A DNA stretch of 16,764 nt, taken from DASSNR01 sp036278935. GTDB lineage: Bacteria; Gemmatimonadota; Gemmatimonadetes; Gemmatimonadales; Gemmatimonadaceae. Below, in pieces: positions 1-7,316 of the stretch (positions are counted from its first letter, which is position 1; every line of letters starts with the position of its first letter). The position numbers and the translations under genes were made by a program. The stretch lies in the NCBI GenBank assembly GCA_036278935.1, contig DASUKA010000098.1, positions 1-16,764 on the forward strand. The letters run 5' to 3'. The notes below the pieces were generated by a model, which made no database searches, was not told the origin of the DNA, and was given only the letters and a program-made list of their open reading frames with translations.

Positions 1-465
1 CAGATAGCTGCACAGCCCCACGCCCTCCCACCCCAGATACAGCAGCAGGAGATTGTTGCCGAGCAGGAGCGTGACCATCGACGCGACGAAGAGGTTCATG
101 TAGCAGAAGAACCGGCTGTACCCTTCGCCCTCGATCATGAACTCGGCGGAATACAGATGGATGATGAAGCTCACGAACGTCACCACGAGCGTCATCAGCA
201 CCGAGAGCGCATCCAGATAGAAGGCGATCTGCGCCTGGAATCCGCCCACGCGCATCCATGTCCAGAGCACCTGCGTGTAGGCGCCGCCGGCCGGAGGGGA
301 CGCGATGAAGCTCCACGTGATGAGAATGGAGACGATCGCCGCCAGACCGATCGAGCCCACGCCGATGATCGCCACGGCCTTGCGCGCCATGCGCGGCCCG
401 GCGATGGCGAGCAGCAGCGCGCCCGCGAACGGCAGCGCCGGAATCAGCCAGACGAGCGCGAGCAC
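1..465 (-). CDS. nuoL: NADH-quinone oxidoreductase subunit L, N-terminal part (runs off the left edge)
   Basis: NuoL is the large distal proton-pumping (antiporter-like) subunit of complex I in the cytoplasmic membrane. I translated this frame by hand: 155 residues are visible, in frame to the window edge. The chosen start is GTG at 465-463, just after the nuoK stop (TAG, 469-467). A purine-rich AGAGGG lies 6 nt upstream, inside the nuoK 3' end. The protein begins VLALVWLIPALPFAGALLL and contains four hydrophobic stretches. The family block around FYLDALSVLM (residues 82-91) is followed by YLGWEGVGLCSYL (143-155). Glu147 in GWEGVG matches the conserved transmembrane glutamate of antiporter-like subunits (E144 in E. 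coli). The rest of the protein, and presumably nuoM and nuoN, lie outside the window. Identity is firm; the exact start is less so. Confidence 0.93.
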   Translation of the reverse strand, partial: MLALVWLIPALPFAGALLLAIAGPRMARKAVAIIGVGSIGLAAIVSILITWSFIASPPAGGAYTQVLWTWMRVGGFQAQIAFYLDALSVLMTLVVTFVSFIIHLYSAEFMIEGEGYSRFFCYMNLFVASMVTLLLGNNLLLLYLGWEGVGLCSYL

Positions 466-466
466 G

Positions 467-775
467 CTACCCTCTCATCTCGCCGGCGGCATCGGCGTCC
501 ACCGTTTGTCGCTGCTCGTACAGCTGGAGCACGAGCGCCAGCCCCACCGATACCTCGGCGGCGGCCATGGCGAGGATGAAGACGAACATCACCTGACCGT
601 CGGGCTGCCCCCACCGCGCGCCGGCCACGATGAACGCCAGCCCGGCTGCGTTCAGCATGATCTCCACCGACATGAGGATGAACAGGAGGTTCCGACGCAC
701 GAGGAGCCCCACCAGTCCCAACGCGAACAGAATTCCCGCCAGCAGCAGCCCCTGACTCATCGGAATGGTGGTCAT
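467..775 (-). CDS. nuoK: NADH-quinone oxidoreductase subunit K
   Basis: NuoK is a small three-helix membrane subunit of the proton channel (ND4L homologue). The protein is 102 residues, close to the 100 of E. coli. Three hydrophobic helices are evident (about 7-25, 30-53 and 62-85). The two conserved membrane glutamates are present at E38 (LMSVEIMLNAAG) and E74 (AAAEVSVGLAL), 36 residues apart as in E. coli E36/E72. I use the ATG at 775-773 because it overlaps the nuoJ stop in a 4-bp ATGA, the usual sign of translational coupling. A longer reading upstream runs through nuoJ and is not credible. A weak AGGA lies upstream. The stop is 1 nt before the nuoL GTG. Confidence 0.96.
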   Translation of the reverse strand: MTTIPMSQGLLLAGILFALGLVGLLVRRNLLFILMSVEIMLNAAGLAFIVAGARWGQPDGQVMFVFILAMAAAEVSVGLALVLQLYEQRQTVDADAAGEMRG

Positions 776-1284
776 CGCACCGCGTCCTGCTGCGCGCCAC
801 GCCGGGCGCCAAGGTGGTAGGCGCCGACCACGCCCGCCATCAGGAGGAACGAGGCGAGCTCCACGCCGATGAGATATGGCTGATAGAGCGCGAGTGCGAC
901 CTGCTTCGGGGCGACTTCCGCGCCGACCAGCCGCGCCGCGCTCCCATCCATCAGCAGGACGATGACTTCGGCCACCAGGATCGCGGCAAGGATGGTGGGG
1001 CCGATCCACATCCCCGGATACACCCAGCGGCGTTCGAGGGCCACGGTCGGCCCCCCGAGGTTGAGCATCATCACCACGAAGATGAAGAGCACCATGATCG
1101 CGCCGGCATAGATGATCACCTCGAGCGCGGCGACGAACGGCGCGCCGAGCGTGAAAAAGACGATGGCCACGGCCAGCAGCGAGATGACCAGGTAGAGCAG
1201 CGCGTGCACCGGGTTGAGCCGCGTGATCGTGAGGATCGTGGCGAGAATGGCGATTGCCGCCGAGATGTAGAACACGACAGTCAT
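772..1284 (-). CDS. nuoJ: NADH-quinone oxidoreductase subunit J
   Basis: NuoJ (ND6 homologue) is a membrane subunit whose third helix helps couple quinone chemistry to proton movement. The product is 170 residues (E. coli about 184) with five hydrophobic stretches. The family's most conserved block, YAGAIMVLFIFVVMMLN, is at 59-75, and E55 precedes it in ALEVIIYAG. The ATG start at 1284 leaves a 14-nt gap after the nuoI stop, with only a weak ribosome site (GGACGG). The TGA at the 3' end overlaps the nuoK ATG. No defects are seen. The C-terminal tail (GARRGAQQDAVR) is polar and unremarkable. Confidence 0.96.
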   Translation of the reverse strand: MTVVFYISAAIAILATILTITRLNPVHALLYLVISLLAVAIVFFTLGAPFVAALEVIIYAGAIMVLFIFVVMMLNLGGPTVALERRWVYPGMWIGPTILAAILVAEVIVLLMDGSAARLVGAEVAPKQVALALYQPYLIGVELASFLLMAGVVGAYHLGARRGAQQDAVR

Positions 1285-1298
1285 GGGCCGTCCGTCGC

Positions 1299-1814
1299 TC
1301 AGGGCATCAGGTCGTGCAGGTCGGCCGGCGGCGACTCATTCTCCGACTCGCCCTTGTCCTTGCCGCCGATCTGCACGCCTGCCACGCGCCAGAAGTTGTA
1401 GCCGGGATACTTGCCCACCCCGTCGATGAGGAGGTCCTCCTTCTCGTAGACCATGTTCTGCCGGTCGTACTCCGACATCTCGAAGTCTGGCGTGAGCTGG
1501 ATGGCGTACGTCGGACACGCCTCCTCGCAATAGCCGCAGAAGATGCATCGCGAGAAGTTGATCCGGAAAAATTCCGGATAGCGGCGCCCCGTCTCATCTT
1601 CCGTCGCCTGGAGCGCGATGCAGTCCACCGGACAGGCGACGGCGCAGAGATAGCACCCCACGCACCGCTCGCCGCCATCCGGGTCGCGCGACAGGATGAT
1701 GCGGCCACGCCAGCGCGGCGGCAGATATGCCGGCTCTTCCGGATACTGCTTGGTCACACGCGGATGGAACGTGTGGAGAAACACATCCCACAGCGTTCTC
1801 ACGATGCTGAGCAT
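1299..1814 (-). CDS. nuoI: NADH-quinone oxidoreductase subunit I (two [4Fe-4S] clusters)
   Basis: NuoI carries clusters N6a and N6b, which pass electrons from the peripheral arm toward N2 and quinone. The protein is 171 residues. The two ferredoxin motifs are complete: C51-x2-C54-x2-C57-x3-C61 (CVGCYLCAVACP) and C90-x2-C93-x2-C96-x3-C100 (CIFCGYCEEACP), with the same spacing as in E. coli. The stretch YPEFFRINFSRCIFCG and the C-terminal KDKGESENE are strikingly E. coli-like. The start is ATG at 1814-1812, preceded by a strong GGGGAGGTGGG about 5 nt upstream. The frame stays open far upstream into nuoH, but that extension is an antisense-free overlap artefact. The 83-nt gap before this gene is the largest inside the operon and contains hairpins. 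Confidence 0.96.
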   Translation of the reverse strand: MLSIVRTLWDVFLHTFHPRVTKQYPEEPAYLPPRWRGRIILSRDPDGGERCVGCYLCAVACPVDCIALQATEDETGRRYPEFFRINFSRCIFCGYCEEACPTYAIQLTPDFEMSEYDRQNMVYEKEDLLIDGVGKYPGYNFWRVAGVQIGGKDKGESENESPPADLHDLMP

Positions 1815-1830
1815 CGCTTCCCACCTCCCC

Positions 1831-1891
1831 GGGCGGACGGCATCCGTCTGCCCACCGCCCGTCTGAATGCACGGCTGCCGCCGGCCGGCGG
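1831..1891 (-). other. Two inverted repeats in the nuoH-nuoI gap
   Basis: The 83-nt gap between the nuoH stop (1898) and the nuoI start (1814) holds two self-complementary elements. At 1831-1853, ten-base arms (GGGCGGACGG and CCGTCTGCCC on the plus strand) flank a 3-nt loop; the nuo-sense RNA has one A-C mismatch in the stem. At 1878-1891 there is a perfect 14-nt palindrome CCGCCGGCCGGCGG just after the nuoH stop. The first hairpin ends right next to the nuoI ribosome site. Neither is followed by a T run, so simple termination is unlikely. An RNA-processing or translation-tuning role is inference. Confidence 0.4.
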
Positions 1892-1897
1892 TACTCT

Positions 1898-2848
1898 CTA
1901 CCCTCCGGCGACCACGATCACACCGGTCACCAGCAGGTTCGCCAGCGCGAGCGGCAGCATCAACTTCCATCCCCACGACATCAACTGATCGAAGCGCGGC
2001 CGCGGCAGCGCGGCACGCAGCAGAATGAAGAACGCCAGCAGGCAACCCGTCTTGATGAGAAACCAGACGACGGGCGGCAGCACGGGCCCGAGCCATCCGC
2101 CGAGAAAGAGCACGGTGATCATCGCGCTGATGAGCGTGAGACCGATGTACTCACCCACGAAGAACATCCCGAACTTCATCCCCGAGTACTCGGAGTGAAA
2201 ACCGGCGACCAGCTCGCTCTCGGCTTCCGGCAGATCGAACGGCAGCCGGCGCGTCTCGGCGGCACCGGCCACGAGGAAGAGCAGGAAGCCGATGAACTGC
2301 GGGATGACGAACCACAATCCGCGCTGCGCGTGCACGATGTCGGACAGGCTGAACGAGCCGGCCAGCAACACGACGCCCATGAGGGAGAGCCCCATGAACA
2401 CTTCGTAGCTCACCATCTGCGCCGCTGCCCGCATGCTGCCCAGCAACGCGTACTTGTTGTTGGAGGACCATCCACCCAGCACCACGCTGTACACGCCCAG
2501 CGAGGACATGGCCAGAAAGAAGAGCAGCGCGATGTTCAGGTTGGCCACCACGACGCCGGGCGACACGGGAACGACCGCGAACGCCATGAGCGCCGTGGCA
2601 ACCACGATGCCGGGTGCGACCACGAAGACCGCCTTGTCGGCGAAGGGGGGGATCCAGTCTTCCTTCATGAACAGCTTGATCGCATCGGCCAACGGCTGGA
2701 GCAGTCCGAACGGGCCCACCCGGTTCGGGCCGTATCGATCCTGCCAGAGCGCGAGGAGGCGCCGCTCCACCCAGATGAGCAGCGCTGCCAGGTTCAGTAC
2801 GACGAGCAGGATCCCGATGATCGCGACGACTGGATGATAGATCGTCAC
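1898..2848 (-). CDS. nuoH: NADH-quinone oxidoreductase subunit H
   Basis: NuoH (ND1 homologue) forms most of the quinone-binding chamber at the junction of the membrane and peripheral arms. The product is 316 residues (E. coli 325) with about eight hydrophobic segments. The first family signature, RYGPNRVGPFGLLQPLADA, is at 38-56. The second, PFDLPEAESELVAGF, is at 203-217, followed by HSEYSGMKFGMFF. These charged loops line the quinone cavity. I chose GTG at 2848-2846 (VTIYHPVV...), which overlaps the nuoG TGA in a GTGA; a GAGG lies upstream. The longer open frame up to 3139 runs inside nuoG and is rejected. No internal defects are visible. Confidence 0.95.
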   Translation of the reverse strand: MTIYHPVVAIIGILLVVLNLAALLIWVERRLLALWQDRYGPNRVGPFGLLQPLADAIKLFMKEDWIPPFADKAVFVVAPGIVVATALMAFAVVPVSPGVVVANLNIALLFFLAMSSLGVYSVVLGGWSSNNKYALLGSMRAAAQMVSYEVFMGLSLMGVVLLAGSFSLSDIVHAQRGLWFVIPQFIGFLLFLVAGAAETRRLPFDLPEAESELVAGFHSEYSGMKFGMFFVGEYIGLTLISAMITVLFLGGWLGPVLPPVVWFLIKTGCLLAFFILLRAALPRPRFDQLMSWGWKLMLPLALANLLVTGVIVVAGG

Positions 2849-5547
2849 GCGCGCCTCGCGATGGCGGACCAGGTGGGGAGCGCCGCCATCGGCGTACCCT
2901 GTAGACCGACCGGGACTCCGGCGACTCCCGCGGGCAGGCTGGGCACCACGCGCACCGGCAGGCGATACGGCGTACCGTCCAGCGTCACCTCCACCTCGGT
3001 GCCCGGCTCGGCGCTGAGGGAGTGCGCGTCCGCGTCGTTGAGCGCGATGTACGGGCGCGGGGCGAGCTCGGCGACCGCGGGCGAGGCGTTGCTCAGCTCC
3101 TCCGAGCCGAAGACATGGTAGAGCGACACGAGCAGCCATTCGCCCGAGCGGGGCTTGAAGGCGGGCGGCACCTTGACGGCGGGCGCACGCTCATCAGCCT
3201 CGGACGGCTCGATCAATCGCACGCCCGGGTCGCCCCCGCGCAACGCCGCGGCGATCTCCGTCTGGAACTTGTTCACCGACTGAATCGAGTTCCATCCGGG
3301 CGCCCAGAAGAATGGGAGGAGCGCTCCCGGCGGCTGCACCGAAGCGCCTTCCATGGTATAGGAGAGCGCCGAGTCGGGATCGCGGGGCGGCCTGGGCTCG
3401 CTCACTTCGACGCCGGCATGGATGGCCGTGCGCCCGCTGTAGCGGTGCGGCTCGCGCGGCACCTTCGCTCCGTCGATGCGGAAGGTGGAGGGCGGCGCGG
3501 CCGGTGCGGCCGCCGTCAGTGCCGGTACCGATTCGGCGAGCGCCAGAATGACTTCGTCGAGCGTGCGCCAGGGCCGGGCGCCCGTGCGCGTGGCAGCCAT
3601 GATCTCGGAGAGCCACCGCCAGCTCTCCCGCACGTCGCCTTCGGGGCGCAGCGGCTGGAAGAAGCGCTGAGCGCGCCCCTCGTTGTTGACCAGCGTGCCG
3701 TCCGACTCCGCGAAGCTGCCCGCCGGCAGCACTAACTCGGCGCGCGCCGTGGTGGCGGTCTCGAGCGAATCGAGCACCACCAGATGCGGAACGGCGTCCA
3801 GGAACGCTTCCACGCGGGCCGCCGGCGCGCGCCGGAAGAGGTCGTTCTCCAGCACGATCACCGGGCACGGCTGCGCCCGCACGGCATCGAACGCCGCGCT
3901 CAGGCTCGCGCCGCCCAGCATCGCGGTGCCCACGCTGTTGCACTCCGGCGCCGAGAAGATGAGACCGGCGCCCGTGCCCGCCCGGCAGAGCGCGCGTGCG
4001 ACAGCGGCGGCCGCCTCGATCACCTGCTCGCTGCGGCAGCCGGCGCCGGAGACGACGAGCGGCCGCTCCGCTTCCCGCAGCGCGCCGGCCCATTGCTGCG
4101 CACGCGCGCGCAGCTCCGGCGCGAGGTCATCAACGCTCGGGGTGTCCATGTCGAGCTCGTGTGCGATGGCGGCGCCCAGCCGCGCGATGTCGGCCGGTGC
4201 GGCGCGATAGGACTCGGTGGCGATGTCGTCCAGGCGAGTGGCGGTCACCGCGGCGACGAACACCGGCCCGTGCTCGTGCTGCGCCAGCTCGCGCACGGCG
4301 TGATCCTGCCAGACAGGGATCTTTTGCGCCCTGGCCGCGGCGAACGTCCGCTGGCGCGCCGACTGCCGCAGGCTCAGCGCCAGGCGCGGCGCGGTGTTCG
4401 GCACATCCTCGCCAAGGACGAGCACGGCGTCGCACGATTCCGCCTCGCGCATGGACGGCATGCGTGCCGGTCCACGGCGCAGGATGTCCACCATGCGCGT
4501 CACCAGCCCCGCTTCGGCGTCGGCCATGCCCACGTGGAAGTGCTCGGCGCCCACCAGCGTGCGCAACGCGAAGTTCGATTCGAGCGAGGCGCGCGGCGAG
4601 CCGATGCCAATCACCGGCGCATCGCCCGTGAAGAGCTGGCGGATGTGCTCCAGCGCCCGCTCCGCGCTCACCGGCTGAACGGTTCCATCCACGCGCAGCC
4701 GCGGAGTGCGGATTCTCCGATCGCTGTTCACGAACTCGTAGCCGTAGCGCCCGCGGTCGCAGAGGAAGTAGCCGTTCACGACGCCGTTGTAGCGATTGAC
4801 GATGCGGCGCAGCATGCCATAGCGCGCCCCCGGCGTCGTGTTGCAACCCAGGCCGCAATGCACGCAGATGGAGGGCGCCATGGTGAGGTCCCACTTGCGC
4901 GTGTAGTGGTGCTTGAGCGTGGCGTCGGTGAAGACGCCCGTGGGGCACACCTCCACGAGGTTGCCGGCGAACTCGTTCTCGAGCACGCCGTCCTGCTTGC
5001 GGCCGAAGTACGAGATGTCGCGGAGCTTGAAGACGTTGAAATCGGTGCCACCCGCGTACTCGCGATAGAAGCGCACGCAGCGATAGCACTGGATGCACCG
5101 GTTCATCTCGTGATTGAGGAACGGCCCCAGATACTGATTGCGGAACGTGCGCTTGGGAAAGCGGTACGCGCGGTAGTCATGGCCGGTCATCACAGTCATG
5201 TCCTGCAGGTGGCACTCGCCCCCCTCGTCGCACACCGGACAGTCGTGGGGGTGGTTCTCCATCAAGCCTTCGATGACCCCCGCGCGGAACTTCCGCACGT
5301 CGGGGTCCGCGATGGAGATGCGCAGGCCATCCGCCACCGGCGTCATGCAGGCCATCACGATCTTTCCGTGCGTGTCCTTCTCGTCGCGGTACTGCTTGAC
5401 CGCGCACTGCCGGCACGCCCCCACCGATCCCATGGCCGGATGCCAGCAGAAGTACGGGAGATCCATCTCGAGGGAGAGACAGGCCTCCAGCGCATTCTGG
5501 TCGGGCCGCACCTGGAAGGGCGTGTTGTCAACGAGAATGGTGGGCAC
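2845..5547 (-). CDS. nuoG: NADH-quinone oxidoreductase subunit G, with N7 cluster
   Basis: NuoG is the largest peripheral-arm subunit and relays electrons from NuoF. It has 900 residues (E. coli about 908). Visible ligands in order: [2Fe-2S] N1b C34, C45, C48, C67; N5 H99, C103, C106, C112; N4 C151, C154, C157, C201; and the extra off-path cluster N7 C228, C231, C235, C263 (CVHCGLGC ... FLCDRG). The spacing matches E. coli. Residues from about 270 to the end form the molybdopterin-oxidoreductase-like domain, which in this family no longer binds the cofactor. The start is GTG (5547-5545), 3 nt after the nuoF stop, with GGAG inside the nuoF end. The stop overlaps the nuoH GTG. Confidence 0.97.
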   Translation of the reverse strand: MPTILVDNTPFQVRPDQNALEACLSLEMDLPYFCWHPAMGSVGACRQCAVKQYRDEKDTHGKIVMACMTPVADGLRISIADPDVRKFRAGVIEGLMENHPHDCPVCDEGGECHLQDMTVMTGHDYRAYRFPKRTFRNQYLGPFLNHEMNRCIQCYRCVRFYREYAGGTDFNVFKLRDISYFGRKQDGVLENEFAGNLVEVCPTGVFTDATLKHHYTRKWDLTMAPSICVHCGLGCNTTPGARYGMLRRIVNRYNGVVNGYFLCDRGRYGYEFVNSDRRIRTPRLRVDGTVQPVSAERALEHIRQLFTGDAPVIGIGSPRASLESNFALRTLVGAEHFHVGMADAEAGLVTRMVDILRRGPARMPSMREAESCDAVLVLGEDVPNTAPRLALSLRQSARQRTFAAARAQKIPVWQDHAVRELAQHEHGPVFVAAVTATRLDDIATESYRAAPADIARLGAAIAHELDMDTPSVDDLAPELRARAQQWAGALREAERPLVVSGAGCRSEQVIEAAAAVARALCRAGTGAGLIFSAPECNSVGTAMLGGASLSAAFDAVRAQPCPVIVLENDLFRRAPAARVEAFLDAVPHLVVLDSLETATTARAELVLPAGSFAESDGTLVNNEGRAQRFFQPLRPEGDVRESWRWLSEIMAATRTGARPWRTLDEVILALAESVPALTAAAPAAPPSTFRIDGAKVPREPHRYSGRTAIHAGVEVSEPRPPRDPDSALSYTMEGASVQPPGALLPFFWAPGWNSIQSVNKFQTEIAAALRGGDPGVRLIEPSEADERAPAVKVPPAFKPRSGEWLLVSLYHVFGSEELSNASPAVAELAPRPYIALNDADAHSLSAEPGTEVEVTLDGTPYRLPVRVVPSLPAGVAGVPVGLQGTPMAALPTWSAIARRA

Positions 5548-5550
5548 CGC

Positions 5551-6843
5551 TCATCTCCAGGGGCAATGCTTGTCGCGAATGTGCTGCTCGAAATCGTCGC
5601 GGAAATACTTCAGCGCGCTCTGCAGCGGCTCCACGGCTCCGGGAGCGAGGGCGCAAAAGGTATTCCCGGGGGCGCAGAACCAGCTCTGATACTCCAGCTT
5701 CTCCAGGTCGCCCTCCTCCCCCGTGCCATCTTCCAGCGCCTTGAGCACGCGGGTGGCGTAGCGCAGCCCGCTCCAGCAGGGCGTGCACCAGCCGCAGGAT
5801 TCCTGCGCGAAAAAGTGCTCGAGATTCCAGCACATGCCCACCGGGCACGTCTTGTCATCCAGGATGATCATCGTCCCCGTGCCCAGCCGACTGCCGACTT
5901 TCGGGACCTCATCGAAGTCCATCGGCACGTCGAGATGCTCGGCGGTGAGGAAATCCGTCGAGGCGCCGCCGGGCAGCACCCCCCGGAAGGTCAGCCCGTC
6001 GCGCATGCCGCCCGCGTGCTCCTCCAGGATCTCGCGGATGGTCGCGCCCATGGGCAGCTCCCACAGTCCGGGGCGCCGCACCTTTCCGCTCGCCCCGTAG
6101 AGTTTGGTGCCGCCGTTCTTCGTGCGGCTCAACCCTTTGAACCACTCCGCGCCGTGCTGGAGGATGTGCGGCAGGCAGCAGAGCGTCTCCACGTTCTGCA
6201 CGACTGTGGGCTTGCCCCACAGGCCGGAGACCTGCGGGTACGGCGGCTTGGCGCGCGGGTTCGCGCGTTTGCCCTCGAGCGCGTTGAGCAGACCGGTCTC
6301 CTCGCCGCACATGTAGCGGCCGGCGCTCAGGTGCAGGTACATCTCCAGGTGATAGCCGGAGCCGGCGATGTTCTTTCCCAGATAGTGCCGGTCGTAGGCT
6401 TCATGGATGGCCTTCTCCAGGCGCTGGGCCGAGAGCACGTACTCGCCGCGTAGGAAGATGTACGCCACGTCCGCTTCGATGGCGTGGCCGGCGATGACCA
6501 TCCCTTCGATCAGCTGGTGCGGATCGCCCTCCATGAGCGCGCGGTCCTTGAAGGTGCCGGGCTCCATCTCATCGGCGTTGCACACGACGTACTTGGGGTG
6601 TGGCGCATCAACGCCCATGGGGACGAAGCTCCACTTCATGCCGGTGGGGAAGCCGGCGCCGCCGCGTCCCCGGAGATTCGACTGCTTGACCATCTCCATC
6701 ACGTCGGCGGGCGACATGCGCAGCGCCTGACGCAGCCCCTGATAGCCGCCGGTGCGCTCGTAGGCGCCGAGGTCCGGGGCCTCGCCATCGGCGCGGATGT
6801 TCTTCGTGAGCGGCGTCTTCGTCGCCCCCGCCGGCGCGGTCAC
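5551..6843 (-). CDS. nuoF: NADH-quinone oxidoreductase subunit F (NADH/FMN-binding)
   Basis: NuoF oxidises NADH through FMN and feeds cluster N3. It has 430 residues, near the E. coli 445. The FMN/NADH site is seen as GRGGAGFPTGMKW (59-71), CNADEMEPGTFKDR (88-101), FLRGEY (130-135) and GEETGLLNALEG (180-191). N3 ligands are C350, C353, C356 (ESCGWCTPC) and C397 (TFCALAPGAVEPLQSALKYFR). The GWCTPC form and the APGAVEPLQS tail are typical of the E. coli-like clade. One oddity is CTPCWSG where most members have CTPCR(D/E)G. The GTG start (6843-6841) overlaps the nuoE TGA in a GTGA. The stop lies 3 nt before nuoG. Confidence 0.97.
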   Translation of the reverse strand: MTAPAGATKTPLTKNIRADGEAPDLGAYERTGGYQGLRQALRMSPADVMEMVKQSNLRGRGGAGFPTGMKWSFVPMGVDAPHPKYVVCNADEMEPGTFKDRALMEGDPHQLIEGMVIAGHAIEADVAYIFLRGEYVLSAQRLEKAIHEAYDRHYLGKNIAGSGYHLEMYLHLSAGRYMCGEETGLLNALEGKRANPRAKPPYPQVSGLWGKPTVVQNVETLCCLPHILQHGAEWFKGLSRTKNGGTKLYGASGKVRRPGLWELPMGATIREILEEHAGGMRDGLTFRGVLPGGASTDFLTAEHLDVPMDFDEVPKVGSRLGTGTMIILDDKTCPVGMCWNLEHFFAQESCGWCTPCWSGLRYATRVLKALEDGTGEEGDLEKLEYQSWFCAPGNTFCALAPGAVEPLQSALKYFRDDFEQHIRDKHCPWR

Positions 6844-7304
6844 GTGTACGGCTCCAGCACGGTGTCCACAGTGCCCGGATCCAGATCGCGGTGCAGATCC
6901 TCGTCCACCATCATCACCGGCGCATGGTCACAGGCACCAAGACAGACGACCGGGAGCAGGGTGAAGCGCCCGTCGGCGGTGGTGCCGCCCAGGGGAACGC
7001 CCAGCCGCGCGCTCAGCCGCTCGCACACCCGATCGGAGCCCATCACCCAGCAGCTCACGCTGTCGCATACCATGATCACGTGGCGCCCCACCGGCTTGCG
7101 GAAGATGAGATTGTAGAAGGTGGCGACGCCATCCAGATCGTCCACCGACATCTCCAGGAAGTCCGCGACGTCGCGCAGCGCTTCATCCGACACCCACCCA
7201 CGGTGGCGCTGCACGATCTTCATGGCATCGATGCACACCGATTGCTTGTCGGGGTAGTGCGCCATCTCCTCCCGGATCTCCCGCTCCTCGTCAGCACTCA
7301 GCAC
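6840..7304 (-). CDS. nuoE: NADH-quinone oxidoreductase subunit E ([2Fe-2S] N1a)
   Basis: NuoE is the thioredoxin-fold subunit that carries [2Fe-2S] cluster N1a beside the flavin. The protein has 154 residues (E. coli 166). The helical N-terminal part includes IDAMKIVQRHRGWVSDEAL (25-43) and the family block VATFYNLIFRKPVGRH. The four ligands are C80 and C85 (VCDSVSCW) and C121 and C125 (VCLGACDHAP), spaced as in the family. The start is GTG at 7304-7302. The Shine-Dalgarno GAGGAG lies 8 nt upstream and overlaps the nuoCD stop codon, which lies 13 nt before this start. This suggests coupled translation. Confidence 0.96.
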   Translation of the reverse strand: MLSADEEREIREEMAHYPDKQSVCIDAMKIVQRHRGWVSDEALRDVADFLEMSVDDLDGVATFYNLIFRKPVGRHVIMVCDSVSCWVMGSDRVCERLSARLGVPLGGTTADGRFTLLPVVCLGACDHAPVMMVDEDLHRDLDPGTVDTVLEPYT

Positions 7305-7316
7305 GTCACGCGCTCC

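Noticed and set aside
1815..2096. Long N-terminal extension of nuoI
   Set aside because: The extension runs through the nuoH coding region; the start at 1814 has a strong ribosome site and matches the family length.
2849..3139. N-terminal extension of nuoH
   Set aside because: It lies within nuoG in another frame; the GTGA overlap at 2845-2848 gives the normal family length.
3784..6453. An 889-codon plus-strand open frame opposite nuoG and nuoF
   Set aside because: It is antisense to two certain genes, is extremely rich in Arg, Ala and His, and shows no recognisable domain. Long antisense frames are common opposite GC-rich genes.
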